Positions 27,721-40,500 of a DNA stretch of 64,000 nt are shown here, one piece after another (the first letter of the stretch is position 1; every line of letters starts with the position of its first letter). The DNA lies in assembly GCA_021234155.1 (NCBI GenBank), contig JAJEKV010000028.1, positions 17,938,573 through 18,002,572 on the forward strand, given 5' to 3'. The notes under the pieces were generated by a model that did not search any database, was not told the DNA's origin, and was given only the letters and a program-made list of their open reading frames with translations. The DNA comes from Isoetes taiwanensis (taxonomy: Eukaryota > Streptophyta > Lycopodiopsida > Isoetales > Isoetaceae). Both the position numbers and the translations under genes were made by a program.

Positions 27721-28186
27721 AGCTCATATACGTGATACCCCTGCATAGAAATTTCACAATGCTTTATTTCTCACGCACAAAACTGAAGCATCCTACGATT
27801 GAGAAGAAGCGGGGCGTACAAAATTAAAGGAGTCCCATTTTGATGTTTTCTTGGAAGCTATCATATCACCATCACTTCTCGGTCATCCAATTCCAAGTTA
27901 ACCCCGTTGGGAGGAACGACCAAGCAAATGGCGCTTTGTGAAATGGGAAACCACCACGATTAGCCCTCAAAACCCACGACACAAGCAAGCCAAATGCAAA
28001 ACAAGCCAAATGCAAAGCGGAACAACACGAAACACGGAAAAAAGACCTTAAAAGGCCGATTAAACACTGCTGGCGGCAATGGGGGCGAGTTTCCTTCTCT
28101 TAATCAGCTAGGCTTGCCGTGCAGCTGGCGAAAGGCGCATTGTGGTAACGCCTAGAAAAGAACATGATATAAACGCCGAAAAAACC

Positions 28187-28630
28187 ACGTCAATTCGGCT
28201 GGATATTCACAATGGCGGGACGGATTTTTGACAAAACACAAGATCCCAATCTTAACTTGGCGAGGAGGCGGATCGATCGACGGGTCGGATTTGTGCTGTG
28301 GAGAAAAAGATCTACCTCCTCCGTCACCATTCTTTGCTCCAATCGTTGAACCCCAAAGGAAAACCCGAGGCGCCATCGGCGTGGAGAAATCGAATTGGGG
28401 CTTTTATTGTGGGCCGTTCATCTCAGAGATGGACGGCCGAGATCAATCTGTACCAATGTTTTGGTACACCAACAAGAGGGGTGCTTGGGGAGTTACGAGG
28501 TGGTGTCAGCGGACCGGTCCATCTCAAGAGATGGGTAGAGATCAATCTCTACCAAGATTTTGTGGCATAATCTCTACACCATTTGAGACTCTACATCATT
28601 TGTGGCACCCAATATAATTGTATATATATA

Positions 28631-28726
<96 letters not shown>

Positions 28727-28890
28727 AGTATGGGTACTATGAGGAAGTGTACAAAGCCGAATGTACATACGTTGGCAAGAATAGATTCCCCGAGTTTCTA
28801 TAAGATTTCAAGTTTACCAATATTCCATCAAGGCTACCCCTATTTTAGAGAGATTCTATAAGATTCTTTAAGGTTTTCTAGGAATCTATT
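28187..28890 (+). repeat. Dispersed repeat family B, copy 1, with (AT)n junction
   Basis: From 'caattcggctggatattcac' to 'caatataattgta' this aligns with 43,684-44,215. It contains the hairpin GGCCGTTCATCTC ... GATGGACGGCC and two successive 'gagatcaatct.taccaa' subunits. It runs into an (AT)n tract (to 28,724), followed by the right-hand module acaagtatgggtactatgagg and a GAATCT-type reverse array to about 28,880. Apparent frames through it (up to 129 codons) differ between copies and are not genes. It is probably a non-autonomous mobile element; no target duplication was found. Confidence 0.8.
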
Positions 28891-31228
28891 ATAAAGGTGC
28901 GGCACATGGAAGATCAATGACCTATTAGACCAAAAGAACAATTTATTTCTTGGGGTAGGAATTTCGCTGACCAACCTAACAAAGACTAAGATAACATCAC
29001 AGAACAAATGTAATCGAAATGTTCTTAAGGTGTAAATGTGGAGATAGATGCATGTGAGACATGATTCATGTACATTGTATAAGCATTGAGGTTTTGAAAA
29101 AAACCAGTCATGTGCAAACTACCTTTTTAAAGGCACAAGGTGACTTCAGAGCGATTAAAGTTGGATCAAGGCTTAAGACCAACCAAATATTTGGCAACAC
29201 GTTGTCAATAGAATCAAGTAAGATATTTGGAAAGCGCATCCATAAATTTTCCTTACATCAAGTAACATATTTGGAAAGCGCATCCATAAAATCTCCTTAC
29301 ATCCAAACATTGGGGAGGTTAATTGTTCTAAAGCCAAAGTCTAATAATACTTAAATCAAAACCGGAAAAAGTCTTTCACTCACAACTATTTATAGCTTAA
29401 GAAATACAAAGAGGCTAGAAAAAAGAAATTGATGATAAGGAAACAAAAAGCCAAAAAAGGGAAGACTCAATGTCCCATGGTGCACATTTATGATTTCAAA
29501 CATTTGGCTTTTTCTATCACCTCTAAATCCGCACACCCAACCATTCAAATTACTCGTAATAGTCTTAATGAAATCCAAGAAGTTTAAGTCTGTAAGCGCA
29601 AGACTTGATTATGGAGGGAACGTGAAGGGTACTCCAATGAGCAATCTAGACCCAACCATTCAAATTACTTGTAATAGTCTTAATGAAACCAAGAAGTTTA
29701 AGTCCGTAAGCGCAAGACTTGATTATGGAGGGAACGTGAAGGGTACTCCAATGAACAATCTAGGATGTCTTGGACACACACTCCAAATGACCACTATAAG
29801 AGGGGTAAGAACAAAGAAGAATGGGGTACTCCAATGAACGATCTAGGATTATCTTAGACGAGCACTCCAAATGACCACTATAAGTTTGGACTTCAAAAAA
29901 CAATCATACTATGAATTGTACATTTCTTATTGTTCTCCAAGATCATTGATCTACAAAAGGTGACCTAATCCATGCAACCTAAAGTCATAAAATAATTTAC
30001 CCTGAAAGGCAAAGCATAATGCATATGGAGACACAACATTCTACCAAATTGCAAAAGTTTTCCCCCGAGCCATTATATCCTTAACTTCTTGGAGATGATA
30101 GAGTTTGCATGTCAATTTATCCTAGGATAACCAAATCTAGAGAGAAGTTTTACTTGCAACAACACACAAGTAGCGATTACATAAGAGCAAGTTGTGACTA
30201 GCCTTTTTAGCGAAGCGCATAATTATGTTTGCTGGGACACACGTGATCTGGGAGGCTTACATTCCAAAATCGGCTGTTTAATTACTCACTTCGTCGTTAT
30301 GTACACGTATTAGCAGTAAGACCTTGAAGAGGTCACAAGTTTCATTATGGGCTCTCGTTTCTTCTATGCTGCTTGAAGAGGTCACAAGTTTCATTATGGG
30401 TCCTCTATTTAGCCCCCTTGGAAACACTTAATATGAGAAAATTGTGGATCTTAGCCTGCTATTTCAAAATGGAAGTCTCCTTATTGTATTTGTTGGAGAT
30501 ACCATGTCGTACTTGGTCCTTTATTAGAGTGGCCTTAGTTTGAAAAGGGAACAAATGCATGAGGATCAATGCTCCACAAACATCCAAAGAAACTTCAGTT
30601 TGCAAAAAAATCAACACATAGCATAAAACAATCAGAGCAAATGTAAAAAACAGTGGAATCGCGGTCGGGTCAGAATGTGTGTATACGTCTAGTTGGAGCC
30701 AACTTCGGCAAACTAGCATCAGTCCCCGCCATTCTAAGCTTCTATAAAATATCCGCCATGTCGGCCTCCCGATTTAAACAGCCTCAACTTTTGCAAAACA
30801 CAAAAGGCATAAAGCCTAGCTTCACGCAAGGCAAAGAGTCACATGGATCGATTGAATTGGTGAGATAGAAGATGTGTGTGTTAATGTCGTGCAAATACAA
30901 AAGCAAGAACTCTGTAGGCTGCCAAATGATAAAATATTCTAGCAAAATCATAGTTAGTCCATCAAAATCGACGGTCAATTTTAATTGACTTAGCCTTAAG
31001 ACATAGAACACCCTTGACAGTGAGTGCACATAAAGAAAAAAGTTTACATGAGCCTTATAGTAAAAAGATCAAAATCGAACAATTTCTAACCTAGGAGGAC
31101 ATTCAAGCATGGACTAAGCCTTGGTTCAGGTTGATAATAGCAATAAGTTCAGGTTGATAATAGCAATATCATCTAAGTTGGTTATTGCACATAACGCGGA
31201 GGACTGCATTGGACTCTACACATTGGCA
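28891..31228. repeat. Non-coding stretch with several short tandem duplications
   Basis: Two 44-bp units (29,213-29,300, 'atcaagtaa.atatttggaaa') and two 115-bp units (29,536-29,650 and 29,651-29,766, beginning 'cccaaccattcaaattac') are tandemly repeated, with a partial echo ('ggtactccaatgaac') at about 29,825. 'cttgaagaggtcacaagttt' occurs at about 30,324 and 30,373, and 'caggttgataatagcaata' twice at about 31,125-31,165. No gene is recognised. Apparent open frames spanning the 115-bp units reflect the duplication. Confidence 0.75.
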
Positions 31229-33291
31229 TCTTATATTATAATGTTATAGCGTAAGTATGTCATGAATGAAACCCTAATTTGGATGGTTGAGATCATCCAA
31301 TTGCATCCGAAGACCAAGATTTATCATACGACTTCCCACCACCATGATTGGCCGTGCTCTAATGTCTGAATAGGAAAGGGAAAAGGAAAAGGGAGGAGAA
31401 AAGGGCAAAGTGAAAGGAAAAAAGGCACGGGTAAAAGGGAAAGAAAGAAAGGGAAAAAGGAAAGCGAAAAGAGAACGGAAAAGGGAAAGGAAAATAAAGA
31501 AAAAAAGGACACTACGAAAAGGAGAAGATGGAAAGAACGAGGATAGGAGTAAAAGGGAAGTTGAAAGAAAAAGGGTAGAGAGGAGGGAAGGGAAAAGGGA
31601 AAAGGAAAGAAAAGGGAAAGGGAAAGGTAAAAGAAAGGGGAAGGAGGAGGGAGTGAAAAGGAACACTGGGAAAGGGGAAGAGGAAAAAGGTGGGGAAAGG
31701 AGGAAAAAGGAGGAGATGAGGGCAAAGTAAAAGGCAAAAAGGCACGGGTAAAAGGGAAAAGGAAATGGAAAACAATACAAAAAAAGAGAAAGGAAAAGAA
31801 AGAGAGAAAATAAAGGAAAAAAGGACACTATGAAAAGGGTGAGGACAGGAGTAAAAGGGAAGGGAAAAAGGGGATGAGGAAAAGGGTAGAGAGAAGGGAA
31901 GGGAAAAGGAAAAAGGAAAAGGATAGGAGAAGGGAAAAGGAAAGGGAAAAAGGGAGAGGAGGAGGGAGCAAAAAGGGACAGTGGGAAAGGGAAAGAGAAA
32001 AAAGGTGGGGAAAGGAGAAAAAAAGAAGGGAAAAAGGACATGAAAAAAAGGAAAGAGAAAAAGGGAGGGGAGAAGGGATGGAAAGGGAAAAAGGAAAAAG
32101 CGAGGGGAGTTGCAAAAGGGAAAAGGGCATGGGGAAAAGAGGAAGAGAAAATAAAGAGAGAGGCGGAAAAAAGGAAGAGAGAAAGGAGGGAGGAAAAGGG
32201 GAAATGAAAAAAGAAAAGAACAAAGGAGGGAGGAAAGGAAAAGAAAAAGACTACGAGAAAAAGGGAAGAGGGAAAGGGTGGGCAAAGGGAAGAAAGAAAT
32301 GGCACTGTAAAAAGGGGAAGAGAAATAAAGGGAAGGGAAAAAAGACATGAGAAAAAGAAAGGGAAAAAGGAAAAATGGAAGGGAAAAGGGCACGAAAAAA
32401 AACAGAAGAGAGAAAGGGTCGGGAAAGGAGGAAAAGGGAACAGAAAAAGGCTATTGGTAAAGGGGAAGGGGGAAAGGGAAGCGAAGGGGATGGAATGGGA
32501 GAAAAGGAAAATAAATAAGGTAAAGGGAATGTGAAAAGGGGAGGGGAAAAATGGAAAGCGGGAAAAAGGGAAAAGCAAGGAGGGGGGAAATGGAAAAGGC
32601 AAACGTGAAAAAAGTGGAAGCAAATGGAAAAAGGCAAAAGGGAAAAAACGGGGGGTAGAATGGGAAAATAGAAAGGGGAGGTGAATAAAAAGGAAGAGCA
32701 AAATAAAAAAAGAAAAAGAGAAGGAAAAAAGGGAAAAGGAGGGAGAGGAGGGAAAAGATGAAAAAAGGGGAAAAGAGGAGCGAAAAAAGAGCATGAAAAA
32801 ATAGAAGAGAAAAGGGACATGGCAAAAAAGGGAAGAGGGAAAGGATGAGGAAAGGGGAAAACCGAAGGAAAAATGGACATGGAAAAAGGGAAAGGGAAAG
32901 AGGGAAAAGAAAAAAAGAGAGAGAAAAGGAAGGGAAAAGGGCACTAGAAAAAAGGGAAGATGGAAGGGCTGGGCAAAAGAGGAAAAGGGAAGGAAAAAAG
33001 GGGAAAAAAAAGAAAATGTGGGGAGAAGGAAAGGGAAAAGGGAAAAGGGAAAAGGGAAAGGAAAGGGGAAAGCAGAAAGGAAAACTTAGAAAGAAGGGCA
33101 CGAGGAAAAGGGGAAGAGGGAAAAGGGGGAAAAGGGGGAAAAGGGAAAAGGGAAAAGGTAAGGGGAAGTGCGAAATGTGTTCGAATGCTCTTGATTATCC
33201 AATTTTAAAAACATGAATCCATTTAACAATTGCTCCAGTATATCATTCACAGTTTCTAGCTATGCCCAGCAACGCTGGGCACCTTAACTAG
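31229..33291 (+). mobile_element. Non-autonomous Helitron, unit 1 of 3 (homopurine passenger)
   Basis: The element begins TCTTATATTATAATG directly after an A (31,228) and ends with the hairpin GCCCAGC-AAC-GCTGGGC (33,264-33,280) plus 11 nt ending CTAG (33,288-33,291). These match Helitron hallmarks: 5' TC, a short 3' hairpin 10-12 nt from the end, and CTRR. Length is 2063 bp. After a 140-bp mixed-sequence head, about 31,370-33,170 is almost exclusively A and G on this strand, with punctuating words such as ggcacggg, ggacatgg and ggcactag. The long minus frames rich in F, P, S and L are an artefact of that bias. It encodes no transposase. Confidence 0.9.
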
Positions 33292-35333
33292 TCTTATATT
33301 ATAATGTTATAGCGTAAGTATGTCATGAATGAAACCCTAATTTGGATGGTTGAGATCATCCAATTGCATCCGAAGACCAAGATTTATCATACGACTTCCC
33401 ACCACCATGATTGGCCGTGCTCTAATGTCTGAATAGGAAAGGGAAAAGGAAAAGGGAGGAGAAAAGGGCAAAGTGAAAGGAAAAAAGGCACGGGTAAAAG
33501 GGAAAGAAAGAAAGGGAAAAAGGAAAGCGAAAAGAGCACGGAAAAGGGAAAGGAAAATAAAGAAAAAAAGGACACTACGAAAAGGAGAAGATGGAAAGAA
33601 CGAGGATAGGAGTAAAAGGGAAGTTGAAAGAAAAAGGGTAGAGAGGAGGGAAGGGAAAAGGGAAAAGGAAAGAAAAGGGAAAGGGAAAGGTAAAAGAAAG
33701 GGGAAGGAGGAGGGAGTGAAAAGGAACACTGGGAAAGGGGAAGAGGAAAAAGGTGGGGAAAGGAGGAAAACGGAGGAGATCAGGGCAAAGTAAAAGGCAA
33801 AAAGGCACGGGTAAAAGGGAAAAGGAAATGGAAAACAACACAAAAAAAGAGAAAGGAAAAGAAAGAGAGAAAATAAAGGAAAAAAGGACACTATGAAAAG
33901 GGTGAGGACAGGAGTAAAAGGGAAGGGAAAAAGGGGATGAGGAAAAGGGTAGAGAGAAGGAAGGAAAAGAAAAAAGGAAAAGGATAGGAGAAGGGAAAAG
34001 GAAAGGGAAAAGGGAGAGGAGGAGGAGCAAAAAGGACAGGGGGAAAAGGGAAAGAGAAAAAGGTGGGGGAAAGGAGAAAAAGAAGGGAAAAAGGACATGA
34101 AAAAAGGAAAGAGAAAAAGGGAGGGGAGAAGGGATGGAAAGGGAAAAAGGAAAAAGCGAGGGGAGTTGCAAAAGGGAAAAGGGCATGGGGAAAAGAGGAA
34201 GAGAAAATAAAGAGAGAGGCGGAAAAAAGGAAGAGAGAAAGGAGGGAGGAAAAGGGGAAATGAAAAAAGAAAAGAACAAAGGAGGGAGGAAAAGGAAAAA
34301 AAAAGACTACGAGAAAAAGGGAAGAGGGAAAGGGTGGGCAAAGGGAAGAAAGAAATGGCACTGTAAAAAGGGGAAGAGAAATAAAGGGAAGGGAAAAAAG
34401 ACATGAGAAAAGAAAGGGAAAAGGAAAAAATGGAAGGGAAAAGGGAAAAAAAAAAAAAGAGAGAAAGGGTGGGGAAAGGAGGAAAAGGAGAGGAAAAAGG
34501 CTATTGGTAAAAGGGAAGGGGGAAAGGGAAGTTTAAGGGGATGGAATGGGAGAAAAGGAAAATAAATAAGGTAAAGGGAATGTGAAAAGGGGAGGAAAAA
34601 ATGGAAAGGGGAAAAAGGAAAAGCAAGGAGGGGGAAATGGAAAAGGCAAACGGAAAAAAAAGTGGAAGCAAATGAAAAAGGCAAAAGGAAAAAACGGGGG
34701 GGTAGAATGGGAAAATAGAAGGGGAGGTGAATAAAAAGGAAGAGCAAAAAAAAAAAAAAAGAGAAGGAAAAAAGGAAAAAGGAGGGAGAGGAGGGAAAAG
34801 ATGAAAAAGGGGAAAAGAGGAGCGAAAAAAAAGAGCATGAAAAATAGAAGAGAAAAGGACATGGCAAAAAGGGAAGAGGGAAAGGATGAGGAAAGGGGAA
34901 AACCGAAGGAAAATGGACATGGAAAAAGGGAAAGGAAAGAGGGAAAAGAAAAAAGAGAGAGAAAAGGAAGGGAAAAGGGCACTAGAAAAAAGGGAAGATG
35001 GAAGGGCTGGGCAAAAGAGGAAAAGGGAAGGAAAAAAGGGGAAAAAAAAGAAAATGTGGGGAGAAGGAAAGGGAAAAGGGAAAAGGGAAAAGGGAAAGGA
35101 AAGGGGAAAGAAGAAAGGAAAACTTAGAAAGAAGGGCACGAGGAAAAGGGAAGAGGGAAAAGGGGAAAAGGGGAAAAGGGGGAAAAGGAAAAGGAAAAAG
35201 GTAAGGGAAGTGCTAAATGTGTTCGAATGCTCTTGATTATCCAATTTTAAAAACATGAATCCATTTAACAATTGCTCCAGTATATCATTCACAGTTTCTA
35301 GCTATGCCCAGCAACGCTGGGCACCTTAACTAG
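33292..35333 (+). mobile_element. Non-autonomous Helitron, unit 2 of 3, fused head-to-tail to unit 1
   Basis: Unit 2 starts TCTTATATTATAATG with no base between it and unit 1's CTAG. The two units are near-identical, differing mainly by small A/G indels (2042 versus 2063 bp). It ends with the same hairpin (35,306-35,322) and CTAG at 35,330-35,333, followed by T. A direct 3'-to-5' joint without an intervening host base is what termination read-through during rolling-circle replication would give. Long open frames on both strands (up to 355 codons) are low complexity and not credible genes. Confidence 0.9.
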
Positions 35334-35335
35334 TA

Positions 35336-37169
35336 TCTTATATTATAAAGTTTTAGCGTATGTCTTCAATCAAACCCTAATTTAGATAGTTGAGATCGTC
35401 TGATAGCATTCGAAGGCCGAGATTTATCGCACAACTTCTCACCACCGTGATTGGCCATGCTCTGATCTCTTAAGAGAAAAGGGAAATGGCGAGAAAAGGG
35501 CAAAGTGAGAGGCAAAAGGGCGCGGGTAAAAGGGAAAGACTTGAGAAGGAAAAGGAAAGGAAAAGAGCACGAAAAAGGGAAAGAAAAGAAAGGGAGAAAA
35601 GGAAGGAAAAAGGACACTATGAAAAGGAAAAGGGGGAAAGGGTAAGGACGTAATAAAGGGAAAAGAAAAGGGGAAGGGAGGAAAAGGAAGAAAAATAGGG
35701 CAACGGAAAAAAGGTGAAGACCGGAAAGGGTGACTAAGGGAAAAAGGGGAAGATAAGAATGATGTAGAGAAGGAAAAAAGGGCATGGAAAAATAGAAAGG
35801 GAAGGAAAAATGAGGCAAAAAAGGGAAAAGGGCATGAGGAAAAGGGAGAGGGAAATGAGAGAGGAAGGAGAAAGTGGCACGAGAAGAGGAAAAGGGTGAG
35901 GAAAGGAAAAAAAAAAGAAAGGCAAAAAGAGATGGAAAAAAGAGAAAAGGAAAAGGAAAAGCAAAAAGAGAATGGAAAAACATGGAATAGGAAAAAGAGG
36001 AAAAGGAAAAGGGGAAGAGGGTGGGAAAAGGAGGAAAAGGGCATGTGAAAAGGTGGAAAAAAAATGGAATGGAAAAGGTGTGGGAAAATGGAAAGGAAAA
36101 GAGAGAAGGAAAAAAAAGGGTGGAAAGGAAAGAGGAAAAGGGCATGGAAAAAGAGAAAAGGATGAAAAAAAGAAGGAACAGGAAAAAGGAAATGGGAGGC
36201 GAAAGGGGAAAGAAAAAAGAACACGAGGAATAAGGAGGGAAAATGGAAAAGAGGAAGGGAAAAAGGGCACATAAAAAACTGGAAGAGGGAAAGGGTGAGC
36301 AAAGGGTAAAAATAAAGGGAAAAAGAGCATAGGGAAAGGGAAAAGAAAAAAAAAAGGGGGAAGAGGGTAAGGCGGAAGAAAAGGCAAGTAAAAAGAAGTG
36401 GAGAAAAAGGAATGGAAAAATACATGGGAAAAAGGAAAAAGGAAAAAGGAAAAAGGAAAAAGGAAAAAGGAAAAAGGAAAGGGAAAGAGAAAAGGAAGGG
36501 GGGAAGGAAAGAGGAAAAGGGCAATGATGAAAAAAAGGTGGGGAAATGATGAAAAAAAAGAAGGAAAGGGAAAAGAAAAAGGGAGGCGGAAAGGGGGGAA
36601 GGAAAGGAAAAAGGCATGAGAAAAAAAAGGAAGAAGAAAATGGGAAAAAAAGAGACATGAGATAAAGAAGAAGAGGGTGAGGAGAGGAAGAAAAAACAAA
36701 AAAAAAAAGGTGGGGAAAAGGGAATGCAAAAAGGGCATAAGAAAAGGGAAGGGAAAAGAGAAAAGCAAAAAAAGGAATGGGAAAAGGAAAGGGAAAAAAA
36801 AAGAGCATGAGAAAAATGGGGAAGGGTGGAGAAAGGTGAAAAGGGAAGGAAAAAAAAGCCAAAAAAAGGGAAAGGGAAAGGGAAAAATGAGAAGGAGAAA
36901 AGGAAGGAAAAGAGGAGGGAGAAGAGGGTAAAAAAGAAAAGAAAAAAAGAGAGAGAGAAGGAGAAAAGTAAATGTGCAGGAAAAATAAGAAAAGGGAAAA
37001 AAGAAAGTGTGTAAGAAAATGAGGAAAAAAGGATAGGGAAGGTTATCAAATGCACAAAAACCTCTTATAGCCTAGATATGATGAACTTGGTTAATGAGTC
37101 TAAGCTGAATAGGTTTCCATCCACAAATGTTCCCAACATTTGCCCAGCAACGCTGGGCACCATTACTAG
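35336..37169 (+). mobile_element. Non-autonomous Helitron, unit 3 of 3, older and diverged
   Basis: The unit begins TCTTATATTATAAAG after A (35,335) and ends with the same 17-nt hairpin (37,142-37,158) and CTAG (37,166-37,169) followed by T (37,170), so its own A/T target site is intact. The head (to about 35,470) is clearly homologous to units 1 and 2 but substituted. The homopurine passenger (about 35,470-37,045) differs in detail and includes a run of eight AAAAAGG heptamers at about 36,427-36,478. Length is 1834 bp. It contains no coding sequence. Confidence 0.88.
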
Positions 37170-37369
37170 TACATATGATATTGTCGTTTAAAATAGATTA
37201 TAAATTAATTGTTCATAGAACCATGTGTTTCTACATATCTGAACCTAGCAGAAATCATCATGCCAGAAGATGCAACTAATATTTTGCTTAGCTCTAGGTG
37301 AAGCTGGGGTAACATATCCAAATGCCACAAAACTTGGAAATCAATACTCCAAAAATTGTCGTAAATGTT

Positions 37370-37545
37370 CTGGAATCTCAAGGGAATCTTAGGGAACTTA
37401 ATAGAATCCAAGTGCATCTTCATAAAATCTTTGAGAATCTATGGGGTCTTGAAGAATGTAGGGGAATCTATATAGATCTAATGGAATCTAGGGGAATATA
37501 CATAGAATCTAAAAAAATAAGGGGAGGAATCTAAAGGATCTCCTT
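37370..37545 (+). repeat. GAATCT minisatellite patch
   Basis: Irregular gaatct, gaatcttag and aaatctttgagaatct words lie 10-15 bp apart, resembling the arrays at 7.4-8.3, 18.8-19.7 and 48.4-48.9 kb. It is not adjacent to an AT tract here. Confidence 0.75.
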
Positions 37546-40500
37546 TTTGGATCAAGCATTTATCCTTTGGCTAATGCGATCGTACATTCTCTTATAGCAC
37601 ACAAATACACCTCAAACAACTTCCTATCATCCACCAGGAACTGATGTGGCCGTAATTTTGTATACATGTTAAAGTCACCAATCCACTTTGAGTAAGTCCC
37701 CAATGAAAATTTAGTTCTATGGTGCGCATTTTGGCCCGACATAAGAGAGCAATGGAGCTAATAAAATAACGGTACAAAAGATCCAGCAATCCAAGATAGA
37801 CAACAATCCGCTAGATTTTACAAATCTCTCCACATTGTTAACATACATAAGGAATAATGACTTTCTTCGTAATTCCTGTCTAAACTACATAATTCATATC
37901 TAAACTACTGCACGGATCTTTAAATTTGTAGTTGCAGCAAAATGCTCACATATAAGAATTTTTCCAATTATAATACACCATGTCATTAGACCAACATCAA
38001 AATATGTAGCAAATATGGTATAATTCAATTCTATGATTTATCCTATTACGACTGCTTCATAAAGGCTAGAACATCCTCTTTCATTGTATATGTTTCTTCC
38101 ATTTACTCTTTTCAAAACTTATGGCGCATTTATAAGTGATGTCCGCCTAATGTTTCAAGTAGTTGAAACCTCAATAGGGCAGTATAACTCTACTGCAACG
38201 GAGGGCTTCAACTTTGTCATTTCCGAGGCAATGGCTGAGGGAGTCATTCCGTTTAATAATAAAAAGCTTATCGTAGCAAGAAGACCTCGTATAGGCTCCT
38301 CAAACTCAAACGTCTTAAACTTTGGAAATAAAAAAGAGGGACCAGAACAGTTTTGATATATTGGCATCATATACAAAGGCAGTAGAACCATTTTTTAGCT
38401 GCCGTTGTTATATCCAAGAAAATGGGACCTTTCAGCCAATTTCTCCCTCAACTCAGAATCCAAATATAGACTCCGGCCAAAATAAACCTAGGAAAAAAGA
38501 TAACGCCAAAATGCCGACCGATCATTATGAACACATCTCCCCGGCCGACTATGAATGATACTTCCCATTCTCGCATATGAAAGCAATATACAATATCAAT
38601 TAAATGTGGTAACTCTACCTTGGCCAACAATATAGCTGCTTTATGGGCCACAATCATTTAATGCATTCCTCATTGCGGTGCTAACTCCTCGCATTCTCTA
38701 GTCACATAGAGATCAAAGCTTAAAGCAAATGTTCACAATATGTTGGCCTCTCAAGTCCAACATTTTACACCGGACAAGATTTGCAATCCCCAACCCAATC
38801 AATTTTTTCTTTTTCTTTTGCCCTCTAGAACCTCCATGCATTCATGTCCCTAAATGGTGCTTCTCCTTGCCAAAAACACCCCGCCAAAGACTAACCTTTT
38901 GGAGCAAAAGGAATCGCGGAAGCCGACCACCTATCCGACACCAAAACCTATAAGTTTCCCAAGTATTGTGATGTATTTCCAAGAATCGCCTTCAAAATGT
39001 AGCAAAACCTCTAAGTTTCCCAAGGAGCAACACATCGCGTAATGTATAGAATGACCACCAATTAAATTATCGCCCTTCTAACATCAAACATACCCCTGCT
39101 TTTTGTAAGTAAAACCATCGGGCACACCCCTTGAGACTACAATTACGTAAAATGCTCGATAAAGGCAAAACATAAAGTGAACTAACCTCATTTTGCAAAG
39201 ACGTTGTACTTGTCACATGTATTATGCATGATAGCCATATTATGTCTTTTGTTATTGCTCAACATCTTTGAACAATCGTAAACAAACTCCTCGACACATG
39301 GCACATGTATGGTCCCTTTTAATAGACAAATCAAGGCAATGCACCTTTAATAGTCCCGTTTGCATGCACAACTTGTCTTTAATGCTCTTGCAGAGCATCA
39401 AATATAGTTGGCACATACTCATCATGTCAATGCAGAAGAATATAAGTTTTAAAAGTATTAATACAAATAGTCCGGGCGTAAAAATTGTAAGAAATAAGAA
39501 GCACCTTGTCTTTAATATCGATGGGGGTAATGCAAAGACACACGATAAGTTTTGACAAATTTCTTAGCAAGATCTAAGTTATCCGATCCGACAAGAATTT
39601 CTCCGCTTGCTCGACAGCCCCAAGCATTCATCGCACGTAAAACCCCGATCCTTAACTACTGTGGGCAACCTCATCATTGTATTTTATAGTCCCCGCACAT
39701 ATATCAACATTTCAACCAATTAACGCCTTTTAATCTCTAATTCTAATACCTTGGTGGATCGATCTCGCTTTGAAATCAAGGTCGACGCAGCTTTGGATCC
39801 TCAGAAGAACAACACCGCATTTAGAGTAATGCAACAATGGACAAAGAGTTTGAGTAATACTACTAGCTAGCTAAATCAAAGAGCCTTTCCTTGAACTGCA
39901 AATGCAACATTTGCATCAAAGAAAACGTGAAATACATGCGCTTAGCATTGGGATCATTTCAATCTTTGGCCTTGCCACAAAGAGATTAGAAAAGATCACC
40001 GATGAAATGATAGATTTTCAAACATAACATTACCACCAAGCCGACCATGACCTCTCGTGACTTGAGGTCTCAGAGACTTATCAAGTAAAATAGCCAGCCC
40101 ATCAACAATAAGCTCAGCCGGTCAAAATGGGTAAGCTCAACCATGAACCCCGGAGAAAACCATCAACAACCGATGAAACACATACCTGGCCATGCCGATC
40201 AAACAAAACCACGTAAATAAAAGGTCGATTTATCAAGAAAAATGAAACAAATGGAAACGTTAAGAAGTCGGACTGAACAAATGCAATGAATATCGAAACA
40301 AAAATGCAAAGACACCGCCGCAATAGAAATCATTCTTGCTTCGCTTAAATGGTTCACTCAAATTTAGAACCAACCCATTCCTAGTCTGGTGATCAAGGTG
40401 TTCTTGAAATTGCCTGATAAGTGCAACAGAGCACGAAGTCATAAGTAGACTAAACCCGGTTCCTTCTTTCCCAAACCAAGAGAGCATCATATTAGCATAA

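Noticed and set aside
28228-28617. 129-codon frame in family B (and a 131-codon one at 43,829-44,224) as a conserved gene
   Set aside because: The two copies of the repeat do not preserve the same reading frame, and the sequence is dominated by the hairpin and tandem subunits.
31274-37055. Very long open frames (up to 556 codons) rich in Phe, Ser, Pro and Leu on the minus strand, and Lys/Arg/Glu/Gly frames on the plus strand
   Set aside because: They are produced by homopurine/homopyrimidine DNA that lacks stop codons, occur in several overlapping frames at once, and differ between near-identical units.
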